In this document: positions 6,864 to 15,387 of the stretch, in pieces
How the letters are laid out: each line of letters starts with the position of its first letter
How positions within the stretch are numbered: position 1 is the stretch's first letter
Assembly (NCBI GenBank): GCA_013041975.1
Contig: JABDQZ010000367.1
Location: 1-20,412, forward strand
From: Gammaproteobacteria bacterium
Lineage (GTDB): Bacteria > Pseudomonadota > Gammaproteobacteria > Chromatiales > Chromatiaceae
Direction: 5' to 3'
DNA: 20,412 bases
The notes under the pieces: generated by a model
Told to the model about the DNA's origin: nothing
The model's database searches: none
Seen by the model: the letters and a program-made list of their open reading frames with translations, nothing else
Program-made: the position numbers and the translations under genes

Positions 6864-8315
6864 CTATTCAGCCGGTTTCCAGGCGATGTCCAGTTCCCTT
6901 GCTGCCTTAACGTCATCCAACCTGCGAACCGGCAAGGTATAGGGTGCACCCTTGACCCTATCGGCCCCGGTTTCTGCTTCTTCGCGGATTTTAATCATTG
7001 CTTCAACAAAGTTATCCAGCGCATCGATCGATTCGGTTTCCGTCGGCTCAATCAGAAAACATTCGGGAACCAGCAAAGGGAAATAGGTTGTTGGCGCATG
7101 CACGCCGTAGTCCAGTAATCTTTTGGCAAAATCCATGGCGTTCACACCCAGGTCCTTGGCTTCTTTCCTGAGAGTAATAATGAACTCGTGGGTTGCGCGC
7201 CGATCAGGATAAGCCGCTTCAAAGCCGGCTGCTTTCATTTTTTTGAGCATGTAGTTGGCATTCAGCGTTGAATACTCGGCTACACGCGTCATGCCTTGAC
7301 GCCCCAGCAAACGAGCATAGATATAGGCTCTTAACAGGATACCGGCGTTACCGGCAAAAGCAGACAGACGACCGATGCTCTGTGGACGATCATCGGCTGT
7401 AATAAAACGATAGTTAGTACCGTCATAGTCGATCATTGGTATGGGTAGAAATGGTTCCAAACGTTCACTGACGCCGACAGGCCCAGCACCCGGTCCGCCA
7501 CCACCGTGTGGTGTGGAGAAGGTTTTATGCAGGTTCATATGAATGACATCAAAGCCCATGTCACCCGGACGTACCTTGCCGAGAATGGCATTCAGGTTTG
7601 CCCCGTCGTAATAAAGCAAACCGCCCGCTTCGTGAACCAGCGCGGCGATTTCCTGGATACGGCGCTCAAATACGCCCACGGTAGAAGGATTGGTCAGCAT
7701 AATCCCAGCGGTCTGTGGCCCTAAAACCTCTTTCAGCGCATCGACATCTATATCTCCGTCATCCCTGGTAGGGATTTCTTGTATCTTGTAACCGCACATC
7801 ACCGCAGAAGCCGGGTTGGTACCATGCGCAGCATCAGGAACAATAATTTCATTTCTGGCCATATCGCCACGTGATTCATGATAGGCCTTGATCATTGCCA
7901 CACCGGCAAACTCACCCTGTGCACCCGCCATCGGTGACAGTGAAACTGCCTTCATACCGGTCACTTCCTTGAGAATTTCCTGAAGATCATGCATACAGGA
8001 CAGGAAGCCCTGACTGTGTGAATCTGGTGCATAGGGATGACGATCTACCAGTCCCGGCAACATGGACAGAGAGTTACAGGCTCTCGGGTTGTACTTCATC
8101 GTACAGGAACCCAACGGGTAAAAATGGGTATCAATGGAAAAGTTTTTCTGTGACAACCTGGTGTAATGTCTGACAGCCTGCATTTCAGAAACTTCCGGCA
8201 TCAGCGGAGGTGTTTCACGTAGCATATCCGCAGGCAAATCATCCAGTGAGGCCTTCGTTGCCGGAGACTGTGCATGTGCTACACGGCCTTTTGAGGATTG
8301 TTCGAAAATCAGCAT
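6864..8315 (-). CDS. gcvPB: Glycine dehydrogenase (decarboxylating) subunit 2
   Basis: The PLP-binding catalytic subunit of the split glycine cleavage P protein. With GcvPA it decarboxylates glycine and passes the aminomethyl group to the lipoyl arm of GcvH. The 483-aa length is standard for the split subunit. The PLP lysine is Lys264 in IHMNLHKTFSTPHGGGGPG (258-276). Other conserved stretches are HFYPLGSCTMKYNPR (64-78), DAAHGTNPASA (161-171) and the cofactor Asp in YYDGANLNA (235-243). The ATG at 8315 has GAG at 7 nt. It starts 34 bp after the gcvPA stop on the same strand, so it is translated from the same message. The reaction feeds 5,10-methylene-THF, which ThyA in this window consumes. 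Confidence 0.97.
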   Translation of the reverse strand: MLIFEQSSKGRVAHAQSPATKASLDDLPADMLRETPPLMPEVSEMQAVRHYTRLSQKNFSIDTHFYPLGSCTMKYNPRACNSLSMLPGLVDRHPYAPDSHSQGFLSCMHDLQEILKEVTGMKAVSLSPMAGAQGEFAGVAMIKAYHESRGDMARNEIIVPDAAHGTNPASAVMCGYKIQEIPTRDDGDIDVDALKEVLGPQTAGIMLTNPSTVGVFERRIQEIAALVHEAGGLLYYDGANLNAILGKVRPGDMGFDVIHMNLHKTFSTPHGGGGPGAGPVGVSERLEPFLPIPMIDYDGTNYRFITADDRPQSIGRLSAFAGNAGILLRAYIYARLLGRQGMTRVAEYSTLNANYMLKKMKAAGFEAAYPDRRATHEFIITLRKEAKDLGVNAMDFAKRLLDYGVHAPTTYFPLLVPECFLIEPTETESIDALDNFVEAMIKIREEAETGADRVKGAPYTLPVRRLDDVKAARELDIAWKPAE

Positions 8316-8349
8316 AATTATTCTCGGTAATATTCAGGCTATATCAGTT

Positions 8350-9711
8350 TCAGGAAGCAAGCAAAGCACCCAGTTTTTCGATAAATAAGTCAATGGATGC
8401 AGCGCTGTGTTTTTCTGTCGCACAGACCAGTAACGCATTTCCCAGTTCCGGATAATCTTTCTTCAGGTCAAAGCCTGCCAACACATTATCTGCAGCCAAC
8501 GCTTCAAGCACTGTGGCGTTGTCAACCGGCAAACTGATGACTGCCTCATTAAAAACCGGACTGTCAAATTTCACTTCAACACCTTCAATAGCCGATAAAC
8601 CGGAAACCAGTTTACGATGTTTGTCATGAGAACCGGCAGCGGCCCTGGCAAGCCCTTCTGCTCCCAGCAACGACATATGAATGGTTGCGGCTGTCACCAT
8701 TAGCCCCTGGTTGGTACAGATATTTGATGTCGCCTTGGAGCGGCGGATATGTTGCTCTCGCGCCTGCAGCGTTAATGAAAAACCCGGTTTTCCATCCAGA
8801 TCAACAGTGCGTCCTATGATACGACCCGGCATCTGCCGCACAATTTTCTGGGTGGCGCACATGAAGCCAAAATAAGGCCCACCGGAAGACAGGGGTATCC
8901 CCAGTGGCTGCCCTTCACCACAGGCAATATCCGCTCCATTATCACCCCATTGGCCGGGTGGCTTGAGTACGGACATGGCTAAAGGATTCACCACGGCGAT
9001 GGTCATGGTGTTATTTTCTTCAGCCCATCGGGTCAAACCATCGACATCTTCAAGCACGCCAAAGAAATTCGGTTGACCGATAACCAGGGCGGTAATATCC
9101 GTGCCTGCATATTCACTTAAGGCAGCCAGGCTGGTTTTACCCGTGGCACTTTCAAACGGAATTTCTATCAATTCGATATCCTGGTTTTTGACAATTGCAT
9201 TGGCAGCCTGGCGGTAGGCTGGATGCAGACTTTTGGGCACCAGAATTTTTTTAGATTTGGATTTTCTGTGGGCACGTATCGCCATCAGGATAGCTTCACC
9301 CAATGCTGAAGCACCGTCATACAGGGAGGCATTGGAAACATCCATATCCATCAATGCGGACATCATGGACTGGTATTCATACAGCAATTGCAGGGTGCCC
9401 TGGCTGGCTTCTGCCTGGTATGGAGTATAGGCGCTGTAAAATTCGCCTCGTGTTGCAATTTCCCAAACGGCTGATGGAATATGATGGTCGTAAGCGCCGG
9501 CACCTATAAAGCAATGCACATTACTGTCCTTGCGGGCACGCTCATGCATCAAGTGGGCAACTTCCATCTCCGGCAGTCCTTCGGGAATCTTATCAAGACT
9601 GAAACTTCTCAAATCCGCAGGAATTTCATCGAACAAATCTTCAATACTGTTGGCGCCAATGGCGTCCAGCATTTGACGGACTTCTTCTTCGGTATGGGGA
9701 ATAAATGGCAT
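8350..9711 (-). CDS. gcvPA: Glycine dehydrogenase (decarboxylating) subunit 1
   Basis: This is the N-terminal half-protein of the split P protein. It is homologous to the PLP fold but lacks the catalytic lysine segment and forms a heterotetramer with GcvPB. It is 453 aa, the normal size. The family N-terminus MPFIPHTEEEVRQMLDAIG supports the ATG at 9711. Motifs are FIGAGAYDHHIP (68-79), YTPYQAEASQGTLQ (95-108) and, late in the chain, TSNICTNQGLM. Split P proteins occur in many bacteria and archaea, whereas E. coli has one fused polypeptide of about 950 aa. Here the split is genuine: separate stop, 34-bp gap and a proper start. A hairpin lies in the 91-bp gap separating it from gcvH. Confidence 0.97.
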   Translation of the reverse strand: MPFIPHTEEEVRQMLDAIGANSIEDLFDEIPADLRSFSLDKIPEGLPEMEVAHLMHERARKDSNVHCFIGAGAYDHHIPSAVWEIATRGEFYSAYTPYQAEASQGTLQLLYEYQSMMSALMDMDVSNASLYDGASALGEAILMAIRAHRKSKSKKILVPKSLHPAYRQAANAIVKNQDIELIEIPFESATGKTSLAALSEYAGTDITALVIGQPNFFGVLEDVDGLTRWAEENNTMTIAVVNPLAMSVLKPPGQWGDNGADIACGEGQPLGIPLSSGGPYFGFMCATQKIVRQMPGRIIGRTVDLDGKPGFSLTLQAREQHIRRSKATSNICTNQGLMVTAATIHMSLLGAEGLARAAAGSHDKHRKLVSGLSAIEGVEVKFDSPVFNEAVISLPVDNATVLEALAADNVLAGFDLKKDYPELGNALLVCATEKHSAASIDLFIEKLGALLAS

Positions 9712-9747
9712 GGCTCGCTACCGCTCCGCTTCAGGTCGCTGTCGTAA

Positions 9748-9772
9748 TGGTACGGACAGGAAAACCGTGCCA
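9748..9772. other. Stem-loop between gcvH and gcvPA
   Basis: TGGTACGG (9748-9755) and CCGTGCCA (9765-9772) form an 8-bp stem with one non-Watson-Crick position around a 9-nt loop. It sits in the 91-bp gap between the gcvH stop (9803) and the gcvPA start (9711), with no U-run after it on the minus strand. A role in setting the relative amounts of GcvH and the P subunits by RNA processing is possible but is inference. Confidence 0.4.
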
Positions 9773-9802
9773 CCCACAATTGGGCAACACATTGATTATC
9801 TG

Positions 9803-10198
9803 TTAATGCTCGTCAGCTTCTACAACTTCGGTATAGGCTTCCGGGTTGAGCAGGCCATCAATTTCGGAAGGATCATTCAGCTTGATTTTATAGATCCAGC
9901 CATTGTCATAGGCCTGTTCGTTGACCAGTTCAGGGCTATCTACCAGGTCTTCGTTGATTTCAATAACTTCTCCACTGACCGGGCTGAAAATATCCGAAGC
10001 GGCTTTTACTGACTCCACCACGCCTGCCTCGCCACCCGCTTCAATCGTGTCGCCCACTTCCGGCAACTCAATAAACACCAGATCACCGAGCAGTTCCTGG
10101 GCATGATCTGTAATGCCTATGGTTACAGTATCGTCGCCTTCATCTCTGACCCATTCGTGCGAACTGGTAAATAATAAATCGGAAGGAATGTAACTCAT
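9803..10198 (-). CDS. gcvH: Glycine cleavage system H protein
   Basis: A small lipoyl-carrier protein that shuttles the aminomethyl group from the P protein to GcvT, with reoxidation by dihydrolipoamide dehydrogenase. It is 131 aa, the usual size. The lipoylated residue is Lys65 in GVVESVKAASDIFSPVSGEV (59-78), the canonical ESVKAAS context. The N-terminus (LLFTSSHEWVRDEGD) and GITDHAQELLGDLVFIELP (28-46) are also typical. A GAGAGAG ribosome binding site lies just before the ATG. It follows gcvT by 43 bp. The lipoamide dehydrogenase (L protein) is not in the window, which is normal because it is shared with 2-oxoacid dehydrogenases. Confidence 0.97.
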   Translation of the reverse strand: MSYIPSDLLFTSSHEWVRDEGDDTVTIGITDHAQELLGDLVFIELPEVGDTIEAGGEAGVVESVKAASDIFSPVSGEVIEINEDLVDSPELVNEQAYDNGWIYKIKLNDPSEIDGLLNPEAYTEVVEADEH

Positions 10199-10241
10199 GT
10201 TTCTCTCTCTATTCTGGTTTCAATGCTCGGTAAATTCTGAA

Positions 10242-11336
10242 TTAATAACAGGCTTTACCCGCGCGTGCAAATGGTAACTTGACTCTTTTGACTGGTAATT
10301 TTTTCCCGCGCATATCAACATGCAATGTTTCACCGGCATCTGCGCTGAGACGGGCAAAGGCTATCGCCTTTTCAAGCGTGGGAGAAAAACCGCCTGATGT
10401 GATTTCACCCACTTCTGTTTCACCGTCAAACAGCTTCTGATGATCACGTAAAACACCCCGGCCTTCCAGGATAATTCCGGTAAACTTTTGCAAATGACCT
10501 TCGGTTTTACGGGTCTCAAGCGCTTGTTTTCCAACAAAATCCCGATCTTCGGGATCAAAAGCCAGTGTCCAGCCAAGTCCGGCTTCCAACGGAGAGGTTT
10601 GCTCGTCCATATCGGAGCCATACAAATTCATACCGGCTTCCAGCCTCAAGGTATCTCTGGCCCCTAAACCACATGGCCTGACACCTGCCTTATTCAAAGC
10701 ATTCCAGAATGGTACAGCCTTATCCTGTGGCATTAATACCTCAAAACCGTCTTCGCCGGTATAGCCGGTACGGCCAACAAACCAGCTATCGCCGACAGCA
10801 GCATGAAATGGCTTCAAAGCTGCTGCCTGCGCGGACAATGTGGCCCCGGCAAATATTGCTATCTCGGGAATGGCTTTTTCACGAGCATTTGGCCCCTGAA
10901 CAGCGATCATCGCCAGGTCATCACGCACTTTTACAGATACGCCGTAATCAGGCGCATGTTGTTGAAACCACTGGATATCCTTTTCTGCAGTACCCGCATT
11001 CACAACCAGGCGGAACCAGTTTTCCTGCATGAAATAGACAATCAGGTCATCAATCACTCCACCCTGTTGATTAAGCATGCAACTATACAGAGCCTTGCCC
11101 TGGTTTTTCAATTTTGCAACGTCATTAGCCAGTAGGTACCGTAGGAGATCACGAACCCTGTCTCCCGTCAGATCCACGGCCTGCATATGCGAGACATCAA
11201 ACATTCCTGCATCTTTTCGAACGGCGTGATGCTCTTCGATTTGTGATCCATAGTTAACTGGCATATCCCATTCACCAAATGGCACCATGCGGGCCTTAAG
11301 GTCACGATGAGCCTGATTCAGGACGGTTTTTTTCAT
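10242..11336 (-). CDS. gcvT: Aminomethyltransferase (glycine cleavage T protein)
   Basis: GcvT transfers the methylene group from the aminomethyl-lipoyl arm of GcvH to tetrahydrofolate, releasing ammonia. The ATG at 11336 gives 364 aa, the same length as E. coli GcvT, starting MKKTVLNQAHRDLKARMVPF. An upstream ATG at 11399 would add 21 residues without family support. Conserved segments are FDVSHM (46-51), GGVIDDLIVY (92-101; its aspartates include the expected catalytic folate-site Asp), GRTGYTGEDGFEV (188-200) and GLGARDTLRLEAG later on. It is the first gene of the minus-strand gcvT-gcvH-gcvPA-gcvPB run. About 100 bp separate it from the iron permease stop. I see no glycine riboswitch there. 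A weak AGAG ribosome binding site lies 9 nt upstream. Confidence 0.96.
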   Translation of the reverse strand: MKKTVLNQAHRDLKARMVPFGEWDMPVNYGSQIEEHHAVRKDAGMFDVSHMQAVDLTGDRVRDLLRYLLANDVAKLKNQGKALYSCMLNQQGGVIDDLIVYFMQENWFRLVVNAGTAEKDIQWFQQHAPDYGVSVKVRDDLAMIAVQGPNAREKAIPEIAIFAGATLSAQAAALKPFHAAVGDSWFVGRTGYTGEDGFEVLMPQDKAVPFWNALNKAGVRPCGLGARDTLRLEAGMNLYGSDMDEQTSPLEAGLGWTLAFDPEDRDFVGKQALETRKTEGHLQKFTGIILEGRGVLRDHQKLFDGETEVGEITSGGFSPTLEKAIAFARLSADAGETLHVDMRGKKLPVKRVKLPFARAGKACY

Positions 11337-11435
11337 TGGGATAATCTCTATAGCATTTTGATGTGTGAAGTTTCTCATAATTTTTGACGTACAACACATA
11401 CGAAAAACATGAGATATTCAGAATACGACTACGCA

Positions 11436-13073
11436 TCAATGAACTGCGGATTTCCTTACCAGAATTGATACAGGAATCAGGCCAAGCAATACCAGGGCCA
11501 CGGCAGGAAGCGCCGCACGCTCCCATTCACCTTCAGAAGTCATTTCATAAATTCTTACTGCAAGCGTATCCCATCCGAAAGGTCGAAGCAGTAATGTAGC
11601 AGGCATTTCTTTCATGGTATCGACCAGCACCAGCAGTGTCGCTGTCAACATTCCCGGCTTGAGCATGGGCAGATAAATCAAACGAATGGTTTCCCAGTTT
11701 GTTGCGCCCAAACTTCGTGATGCATCCCTTATAGATGGCCGAATACGTTCCAGGGCACTTTCTACCGGACCAAAAGCAACTGCCTGAAAACGTGCAAAAT
11801 AAGCGATTAGCAAGGCAAACACGCTGCCGCTCAACAATAATTCGGGCTCGAGTCCGAGCATGGCTTCGGCAAAATCCGCTACTCTCTGGTCGAGCCAAAC
11901 CAGTGAAATCATTACGCCAACGGCGAGTACCGACCCCGGCAGGGCATACCCCAATGTACCAATTCGAACCGCAATTGCCGAAGTCCGGTTTTGATGAATC
12001 CTGCGGTTGTAAGCCAGTATGAATGCACCAGTCACCGTCAGAAGCGCAGCTATCACACCCAGCATGAAAGTATGGCCGAGCAACTGCCGGTATGTTTCAT
12101 CAAAATCTACCCGTGACCCCCATGCCCAGCTAATGAGTTGTAACAATGGTACAAAAAAGGCCATTGCAAATACCAGGGTCGCATAGCCCGCAGCCAGCCA
12201 TTTTCGGCTGCCCTTCAACGCTATTCGTCGCCATTGTCTTGTACGATTTTCATCATAGCGGGAACGCCCACGCAGCTTGCGTTCAACTGTGAGCGCAACG
12301 ACAACGAGTATCAGTAACAGGGTCGCCAGCTGCGCTGCCAGATGCAGATTGAAAAAGCCGAACCAGGCTTTGTAAATTGCCGTGGTAAAGGTATCGTAGT
12401 TGAATACAGCTACTGCACCAAAGTCAGCCAGCGCCTCCATCAATGCCAGGCTTAGACCGGCGATGATCCCGGGACGCGCCATCGGTAAAGCCACCTTCGC
12501 AAACGCCTGGAAAGGCGAAAGCCCGAGACTGCGGCCTGCGTCAAATACTGCCTGCCCCTGACTCAGGAAAGCCACCCTTGCCAGCATGTAGACATAAGGA
12601 TAGAGCACCAGTGTCATAACGATGATAACGCCGGTCGCATGGCGAACTTCGAAAAACCAGTTTCCGGGTAAATCAAAAACGTTTCGTATGGCAGCCTGTA
12701 CCGGCCCGGAAAAATCAAAAATCCCCAGAAACACAAATGCCAGTACGTAAGTCGGCATGGCGAATGGCAGCATCAAAGCCCAGTCAAAAAAGCGTCTGCC
12801 GGGAAACTCACACATACTGGTTAGCCATGCCAGACTGATACCAACCACCAGAACTCCGACCGATACTCCCAGTATTAACACGACGGTATTCAATATGACA
12901 TTCGGCAACAGTGTTTCAGAAAGGTGCAGCCAGATTTCCCCGTCAAAGGACAACCAGGAAAACGCCAGCACCAGCAATGGCATGAAGACGACAAAAGCCA
13001 GCATCATGCTGGCCAGTTGCCATCGGCCTCCGGTATGCCCGGAGAGCAGGGGTTGAGCTTTATCGATAACCAC
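11436..13073 (-). CDS. fbpB: Ferric iron ABC transporter, fused permease
   Basis: An inner-membrane permease of the FbpB/AfuB/HitB type: two homologous permease units fused in one 545-aa chain with about 12 hydrophobic segments. Each half carries the cytoplasmic EAA loop that docks the ATPase: DAGRSLGLSPFQAFAKVALP (178-197) and DASRSLGATNWETIRLIYLP (450-469). The start is a GTG at 13073 that overlaps the end of the binding-protein gene by 14 bp, with GGA 5 nt after the spacer TAAAA, indicating translational coupling. It would import Fe3+ delivered by the binding protein encoded upstream. The expected third gene, the ATP-binding protein, is absent: the next gene is gcvT. The ATPase must be encoded elsewhere or shared. 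Confidence 0.93.
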   Translation of the reverse strand: MVIDKAQPLLSGHTGGRWQLASMMLAFVVFMPLLVLAFSWLSFDGEIWLHLSETLLPNVILNTVVLILGVSVGVLVVGISLAWLTSMCEFPGRRFFDWALMLPFAMPTYVLAFVFLGIFDFSGPVQAAIRNVFDLPGNWFFEVRHATGVIIVMTLVLYPYVYMLARVAFLSQGQAVFDAGRSLGLSPFQAFAKVALPMARPGIIAGLSLALMEALADFGAVAVFNYDTFTTAIYKAWFGFFNLHLAAQLATLLLILVVVALTVERKLRGRSRYDENRTRQWRRIALKGSRKWLAAGYATLVFAMAFFVPLLQLISWAWGSRVDFDETYRQLLGHTFMLGVIAALLTVTGAFILAYNRRIHQNRTSAIAVRIGTLGYALPGSVLAVGVMISLVWLDQRVADFAEAMLGLEPELLLSGSVFALLIAYFARFQAVAFGPVESALERIRPSIRDASRSLGATNWETIRLIYLPMLKPGMLTATLLVLVDTMKEMPATLLLRPFGWDTLAVRIYEMTSEGEWERAALPAVALVLLGLIPVSILVRKSAVH

Positions 13074-14058
13074 TTTTATCCATTAACTTCACGGCGCTGG
13101 ACTGCAAACGACCAGCTTCCGACAGATTAATATCATCAGCTTTGAACACACCCCAGTTTTTAACCTGTGATGGAATGGCTACATTGGAATTCACCGGGTA
13201 TTCCATATTCAGGCCAGCCAGCATCGACTGTGCCTTGTCAGAGACCAGCCACTCAAGCAGCTGTCGGGCTTCTTTTTTGTGTTTTGCATGTTGGGTAATA
13301 CCGGCACCCGATACATTGACATGAACCCCTGAAGATCGCTGGTTTGGCCAGAAAAGTGCCAGATTGATTTGTGGATCTTTCTTTTCGAGACGGCCGAAGT
13401 AGTAAGTGTTCACTATGGCTATATCACACTGTCCTGAAGAAACAGCCTGCATGGTTTTAGTATCATTGGAAAAAGGAGGCAAAGCAAGATTGTTTACCCA
13501 GCCGGATACAATCTCTGCTGCTTGCTGCTCACCATGGCGGCTAATCATCATCGCTACCAGCGACTGGTTATAAACCTTTTTCGATGTGCGCAGACACAAG
13601 CGTCCTTTCCATTTTTCATCAGCCAGCGCTTCATAGGTCGACAGTTCCTCTGGCTCGACCCTGTCCTTGTTATAGACAATGGTTCTTGCTCGTACCGTAA
13701 TACCAAACCAGCGATTTTGTGGATCTTTCAGATAAGCAGGAACAGCCCTCTCCAGAATGTCGGATTGAGTCGGGGCCAGCACACCGGTTTCAGCAGCATG
13801 CCACAGATTACCCGCATCGACCGTCATTAGCATATCAGCAGGAGAACGTTTCCCTTCTGCCTTGAGACGCTGAAGCAAAGGCCCTGCCTTATCGGTAATG
13901 TATTTAACCTGGATACCGGTATCTTTTTCAAAAGCCTCGAACAACGGCTTGATCAAGTGCTCTTTTCGAGCCGAATAAACGACCACTTCATCAGCAGCCA
14001 GACTTGCCAGCGGCAGACCGGTCAATGAGAACAGTACAGAAAAAATAACAGAACGCAT
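13060..14058 (-). CDS. fbpA: Ferric iron ABC transporter, periplasmic binding protein
   Basis: A periplasmic Fe3+-binding protein of the FbpA/AfuA/SfuA type, 332 aa. Residues 1-21 form a signal peptide ending ASLA before ADEVVVYSARKEHL, the characteristic first strand of this family. The adjacent tyrosines Tyr219-Tyr220 in VNTYYFGRL are the expected iron ligands of the transferrin-like site. The ATG at 14058 is preferred over a GTG one codon earlier because AGGTG is better spaced. It is first in a two-gene unit with the fused permease. Directly upstream lie a near-perfect promoter and a Fur-box-like site, so expression should rise in iron limitation. Other substrates of related proteins (for example thiamine) are unlikely given the Tyr-Tyr pair. 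Confidence 0.94.
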   Translation of the reverse strand: MRSVIFSVLFSLTGLPLASLAADEVVVYSARKEHLIKPLFEAFEKDTGIQVKYITDKAGPLLQRLKAEGKRSPADMLMTVDAGNLWHAAETGVLAPTQSDILERAVPAYLKDPQNRWFGITVRARTIVYNKDRVEPEELSTYEALADEKWKGRLCLRTSKKVYNQSLVAMMISRHGEQQAAEIVSGWVNNLALPPFSNDTKTMQAVSSGQCDIAIVNTYYFGRLEKKDPQINLALFWPNQRSSGVHVNVSGAGITQHAKHKKEARQLLEWLVSDKAQSMLAGLNMEYPVNSNVAIPSQVKNWGVFKADDINLSEAGRLQSSAVKLMDKSGYR

Positions 14059-14082
14059 CACAGCACCTAAATTAAATGTAAA

Positions 14083-14097
14083 TGAGAATGATTCGTA
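14083..14097. promoter_or_regulatory. Fur box candidate in front of fbpA
   Basis: TGAGAATGATTCGTA matches the 7-1-7 Fur consensus TGATAATNATTATCA at 10 of 14 specified positions. The left half is nearly perfect. The flanking AAATGTAAATGAGAATGATT gives further overlapping GAATGA-like hexamers. The site begins right after the -10 hexamer, so it covers the expected transcription start, the classical position for Fur repression. It sits before an iron transporter, which supports the reading. Confidence 0.7.
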
Positions 14098-14125
14098 ATT
14101 ATATTTATAAAAAAATGACTGTCAA
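14098..14125 (-). promoter_or_regulatory. Sigma-70 promoter of fbpAB
   Basis: On the minus strand TTGACA (14120-14125) and TATAAT (14098-14103) both match the consensus exactly, with a 16-bp spacer rich in A/T. The start would fall near 14090, inside the Fur-box candidate, about 30 nt upstream of the fbpA start codon. Such a strong core promoter with an operator over the start site fits a gene that is tightly repressed and then highly expressed. Confidence 0.8.
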
Positions 14126-14172
14126 TATAGATACAGTAATTTAAAGCAAGAATCTTCAGGGCGAATGAAATA

Positions 14173-15387
14173 CTAATCCAGCCCCATGGCGTAGCGCACA
14201 AAGAACTGTTTAAGCGGGCCGAGATTGTCAACTATCGACAAACCGGCATTACGCATTTTGGAAAGCGCCATGATGTCATTGCTGAACAGACGTTTGAAAC
14301 CATCCATCGCCGCCAGCATGGTGACGTTGGAAGCCTTACGCTCACGTTCGAATTTTCTCAAGGTATGCATACCACCAATATCACGCTGTTGCCCGGTGGC
14401 GTTTGAAATCACTTCAAGCAATGCAATCACGTCAAGAAAACCCAGATTAACACCCTGCCCCGCCAACGGATGAATCGCATGGGCGGCATCTCCTACCAGC
14501 ACAAATCCTTCACGAATATAGGTTTTGGCATGCTTTAACTCCAGTGGAAAAACACCCCGGTCTTTTACGTTAGTCACCTTGCCCAGCACGGCTTCACTCG
14601 CTTCAGTGAGCGCTTCGCAAAACGCCTGTTCTTCAAGGGCCATTAACTGTTCAGCCTGTTCGGGAGAAGTTGACCAGACAATGGAACAGGATTTGTCAGC
14701 GTTATGGCCTAAAGGCAGAAAAGCCAAAGGCCCTTTTTCCATGAAGCGCTGCCAGGCGGTGTGTTGATGACCCTTTTCTGTGGTAATGGTAGCGACCAGA
14801 GCGTGCTGGTCATAGAGCCAACCGCTCGTTTCAATACCGAGCATATCGCGAACAGCGGATTTTTTTCCATCAGCAACAACCACCAGCGAACCATTTACCA
14901 TTAAACCGCTTTCAAGCTGTACTTTACTGCCATTGCTTTCACGAGAAACACCAACAACCCTGTCAGGACAGATAAGGGAAACATTGTCATGACTTTCCAG
15001 GCGTTTCCACAAAGCCAGTTGTGTGACATGATTTTCTACAATATGCCCTAATGAAGGCTCAGCTATTTCTGCGGCATCAAAATGGATGGAGCCGTTGCCA
15101 GACGCATCCCATACATGCATATCAGTGTATGGCTCTATCCGCATGCCTTTCATATCCGACCAGACACCCAGTTCTACCAGCAGATTTTCTGATGCCCGGG
15201 TTAACGCAGAGACACGGTTGTTAATAAATTCCCGATTAAATGTTGTATCTGGCTGAAACGCCTCAATCAGAATGACCTGCAGCCCCTGGTTTGCACAGCC
15301 CAGCGCCGCTGTCGCACCAACCATGCCGGCACCAATAACGATCACATCACAATTGGCTTCAGCCTGATCATGGTTTGACTCAGTCAA
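14173..15387 (-). CDS. ubiI: FAD-dependent ubiquinone-biosynthesis hydroxylase (UbiI/VisC type)
   Basis: A flavoprotein monooxygenase of the UbiH/COQ6 family that hydroxylates the polyprenylphenol ring of the ubiquinone precursor. It is 404 aa. The N-terminal dinucleotide fold is VIVIGAGMVGATAALG (15-30), the DG motif is VADGKKSAVR (171-180), and the FAD ribityl motif GDAAHAIHPLAGQGVNLG lies at 299-316. UbiI, rather than UbiF, is chosen because it directly follows ubiH and pepP, the gammaproteobacterial order; sequence alone does not decide. The start is a TTG at 15387, with GGGGA 7 nt upstream, overlapping the ubiH stop by 8 bp. No ATG or GTG is available before the flavin fold, so this rare start looks real and probably depends on coupling to ubiH translation. 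Confidence 0.88.
   Translation of the reverse strand: MTESNHDQAEANCDVIVIGAGMVGATAALGCANQGLQVILIEAFQPDTTFNREFINNRVSALTRASENLLVELGVWSDMKGMRIEPYTDMHVWDASGNGSIHFDAAEIAEPSLGHIVENHVTQLALWKRLESHDNVSLICPDRVVGVSRESNGSKVQLESGLMVNGSLVVVADGKKSAVRDMLGIETSGWLYDQHALVATITTEKGHQHTAWQRFMEKGPLAFLPLGHNADKSCSIVWSTSPEQAEQLMALEEQAFCEALTEASEAVLGKVTNVKDRGVFPLELKHAKTYIREGFVLVGDAAHAIHPLAGQGVNLGFLDVIALLEVISNATGQQRDIGGMHTLRKFERERKASNVTMLAAMDGFKRLFSNDIMALSKMRNAGLSIVDNLGPLKQFFVRYAMGLD

Noticed and set aside
11337..11435. Possible glycine riboswitch before gcvT
   Set aside because: Only about 100 bp are available before the fbpB stop, and neither the tandem aptamer structure nor its conserved core is visible.
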